Of a stretch of 64,000 nt of DNA, positions 63,726 to 64,000 are shown one piece after another. How positions within the stretch are numbered: the stretch's first letter is position 1; each line of letters opens with the position of its first letter. Below the pieces are notes generated by a model. That model did no database searches and was not told the DNA's origin. It saw only the letters and a list, made by a program, of their open reading frames with translations. This DNA comes from Camellia lanceoleosa (Eukaryota > Streptophyta > Magnoliopsida > Ericales > Theaceae): assembly GCA_025200525.1 (NCBI GenBank), contig CM045762.1:74769217-74833216 (forward strand), read 5' to 3'. The position numbers and the translations under genes are program-made.

Positions 63726-64000
63726 TTGCAAATATGAAGTTTTTAGATTATCATCTAGCCTTCTTTTCTGCAATTAAATGAATAAATAAATTTTAGTATC
63801 TGTGAGGAGAAGTATTTTTAAGTCATACCTCTGGCTTTTCTATCGGCTCACTTTCTGTATGTATTTCATCTTTTTCTTCCAGAGCGGCATCGGCCGAATA
63901 GTAACCTTACCGCATGCATGTCTTGATATGAAAGCGATCATATTGGGAAATATCATTATGTTCTTTACTTCCTCGTTTTGGCAATGCAGTTTGGTCTCGC
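63726..64000. other. Window end, nothing recognised
   Basis: AT-rich intron-like sequence. An acceptor-like TTTCTTCCAG occurs near 63,883, but the sequence after it does not continue the ACC coding order I know. Confidence 0.4.

Overview
The window is nuclear DNA of a flowering plant, most likely a woody core eudicot; a Fagales-type genome is plausible but not shown. The evidence is spliced plant genes with AT-rich introns, a coiled-coil NBS-LRR-type leucine-rich-repeat (LRR) coding region, plant LTR retrotransposons with initiator-Met tRNA primer sites, an L1-type LINE, a CACTA end, MITEs, and exons of a plant-type acetyl-CoA carboxylase. No prokaryotic features were seen.

Region 1 (1-37.2 kb, plus strand) is the 3' part of one resistance-like gene (RPS2 / At4g27190-like family by LRR sequence; the NB-ARC part would lie upstream). 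It has 14 near-identical LRR exons. Thirteen are 390 nt and one is 387 nt, all phase 0 at both ends, all open, all with AG acceptors and GT donors. A divergent 723-nt LRR exon and a short terminal exon follow. The repeated exons alone would encode about 1,819 residues. They fall into classes: class C (E1-E3), class B (E6-E9, E11, E13), class A (E10, E12, E14), and mosaics E4 and E5. E9-E14 form a 2.9-kb higher-order repeat in the order B-A-B-A-B-A. Because every exon is frame-neutral, any subset could be skipped or recombined without a frameshift. Class B exons have also lost the CTAAC branch-point-like motif kept before the other classes.

Two introns carry large insertions. Intron 3 (3.5-9.6 kb) holds a scrambled set of Ty3/gypsy LTRs and a truncated minus-strand chromovirus. 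Intron 6 holds a complete 8,974-bp Tekay/Del-like chromovirus (14,870-23,843; target duplication AATTA) with a frameshifted gag-pol.

Region 2 (37.2-45.4 kb) contains a foldback element, a MITE, an (AAT)n tract, two clean minus-strand solo LTRs (38,606-41,256, TTATT; 41,910-44,138, CATTG), a LINE RNase H fragment, and a possible alternative terminal exon of the LRR gene (44,854-44,943).

Region 3 (45.4-55.9 kb) is a three-level nest. A non-autonomous copia-like element is interrupted by a 5'-truncated L1 LINE, which is itself interrupted by a 5,284-bp solo LTR built of minisatellites, some forming near-perfect hairpins. A truncated CACTA end abuts on the right.

Region 4 (55.9-64 kb) is AT-rich unclassified sequence followed by a degraded, truncated copy of the cytosolic homomeric acetyl-CoA carboxylase gene, with exons from the biotin-carboxylase C-terminus towards the biotin-carrier region. 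It carries a nonsense codon, a 1-nt deletion and further lesions.
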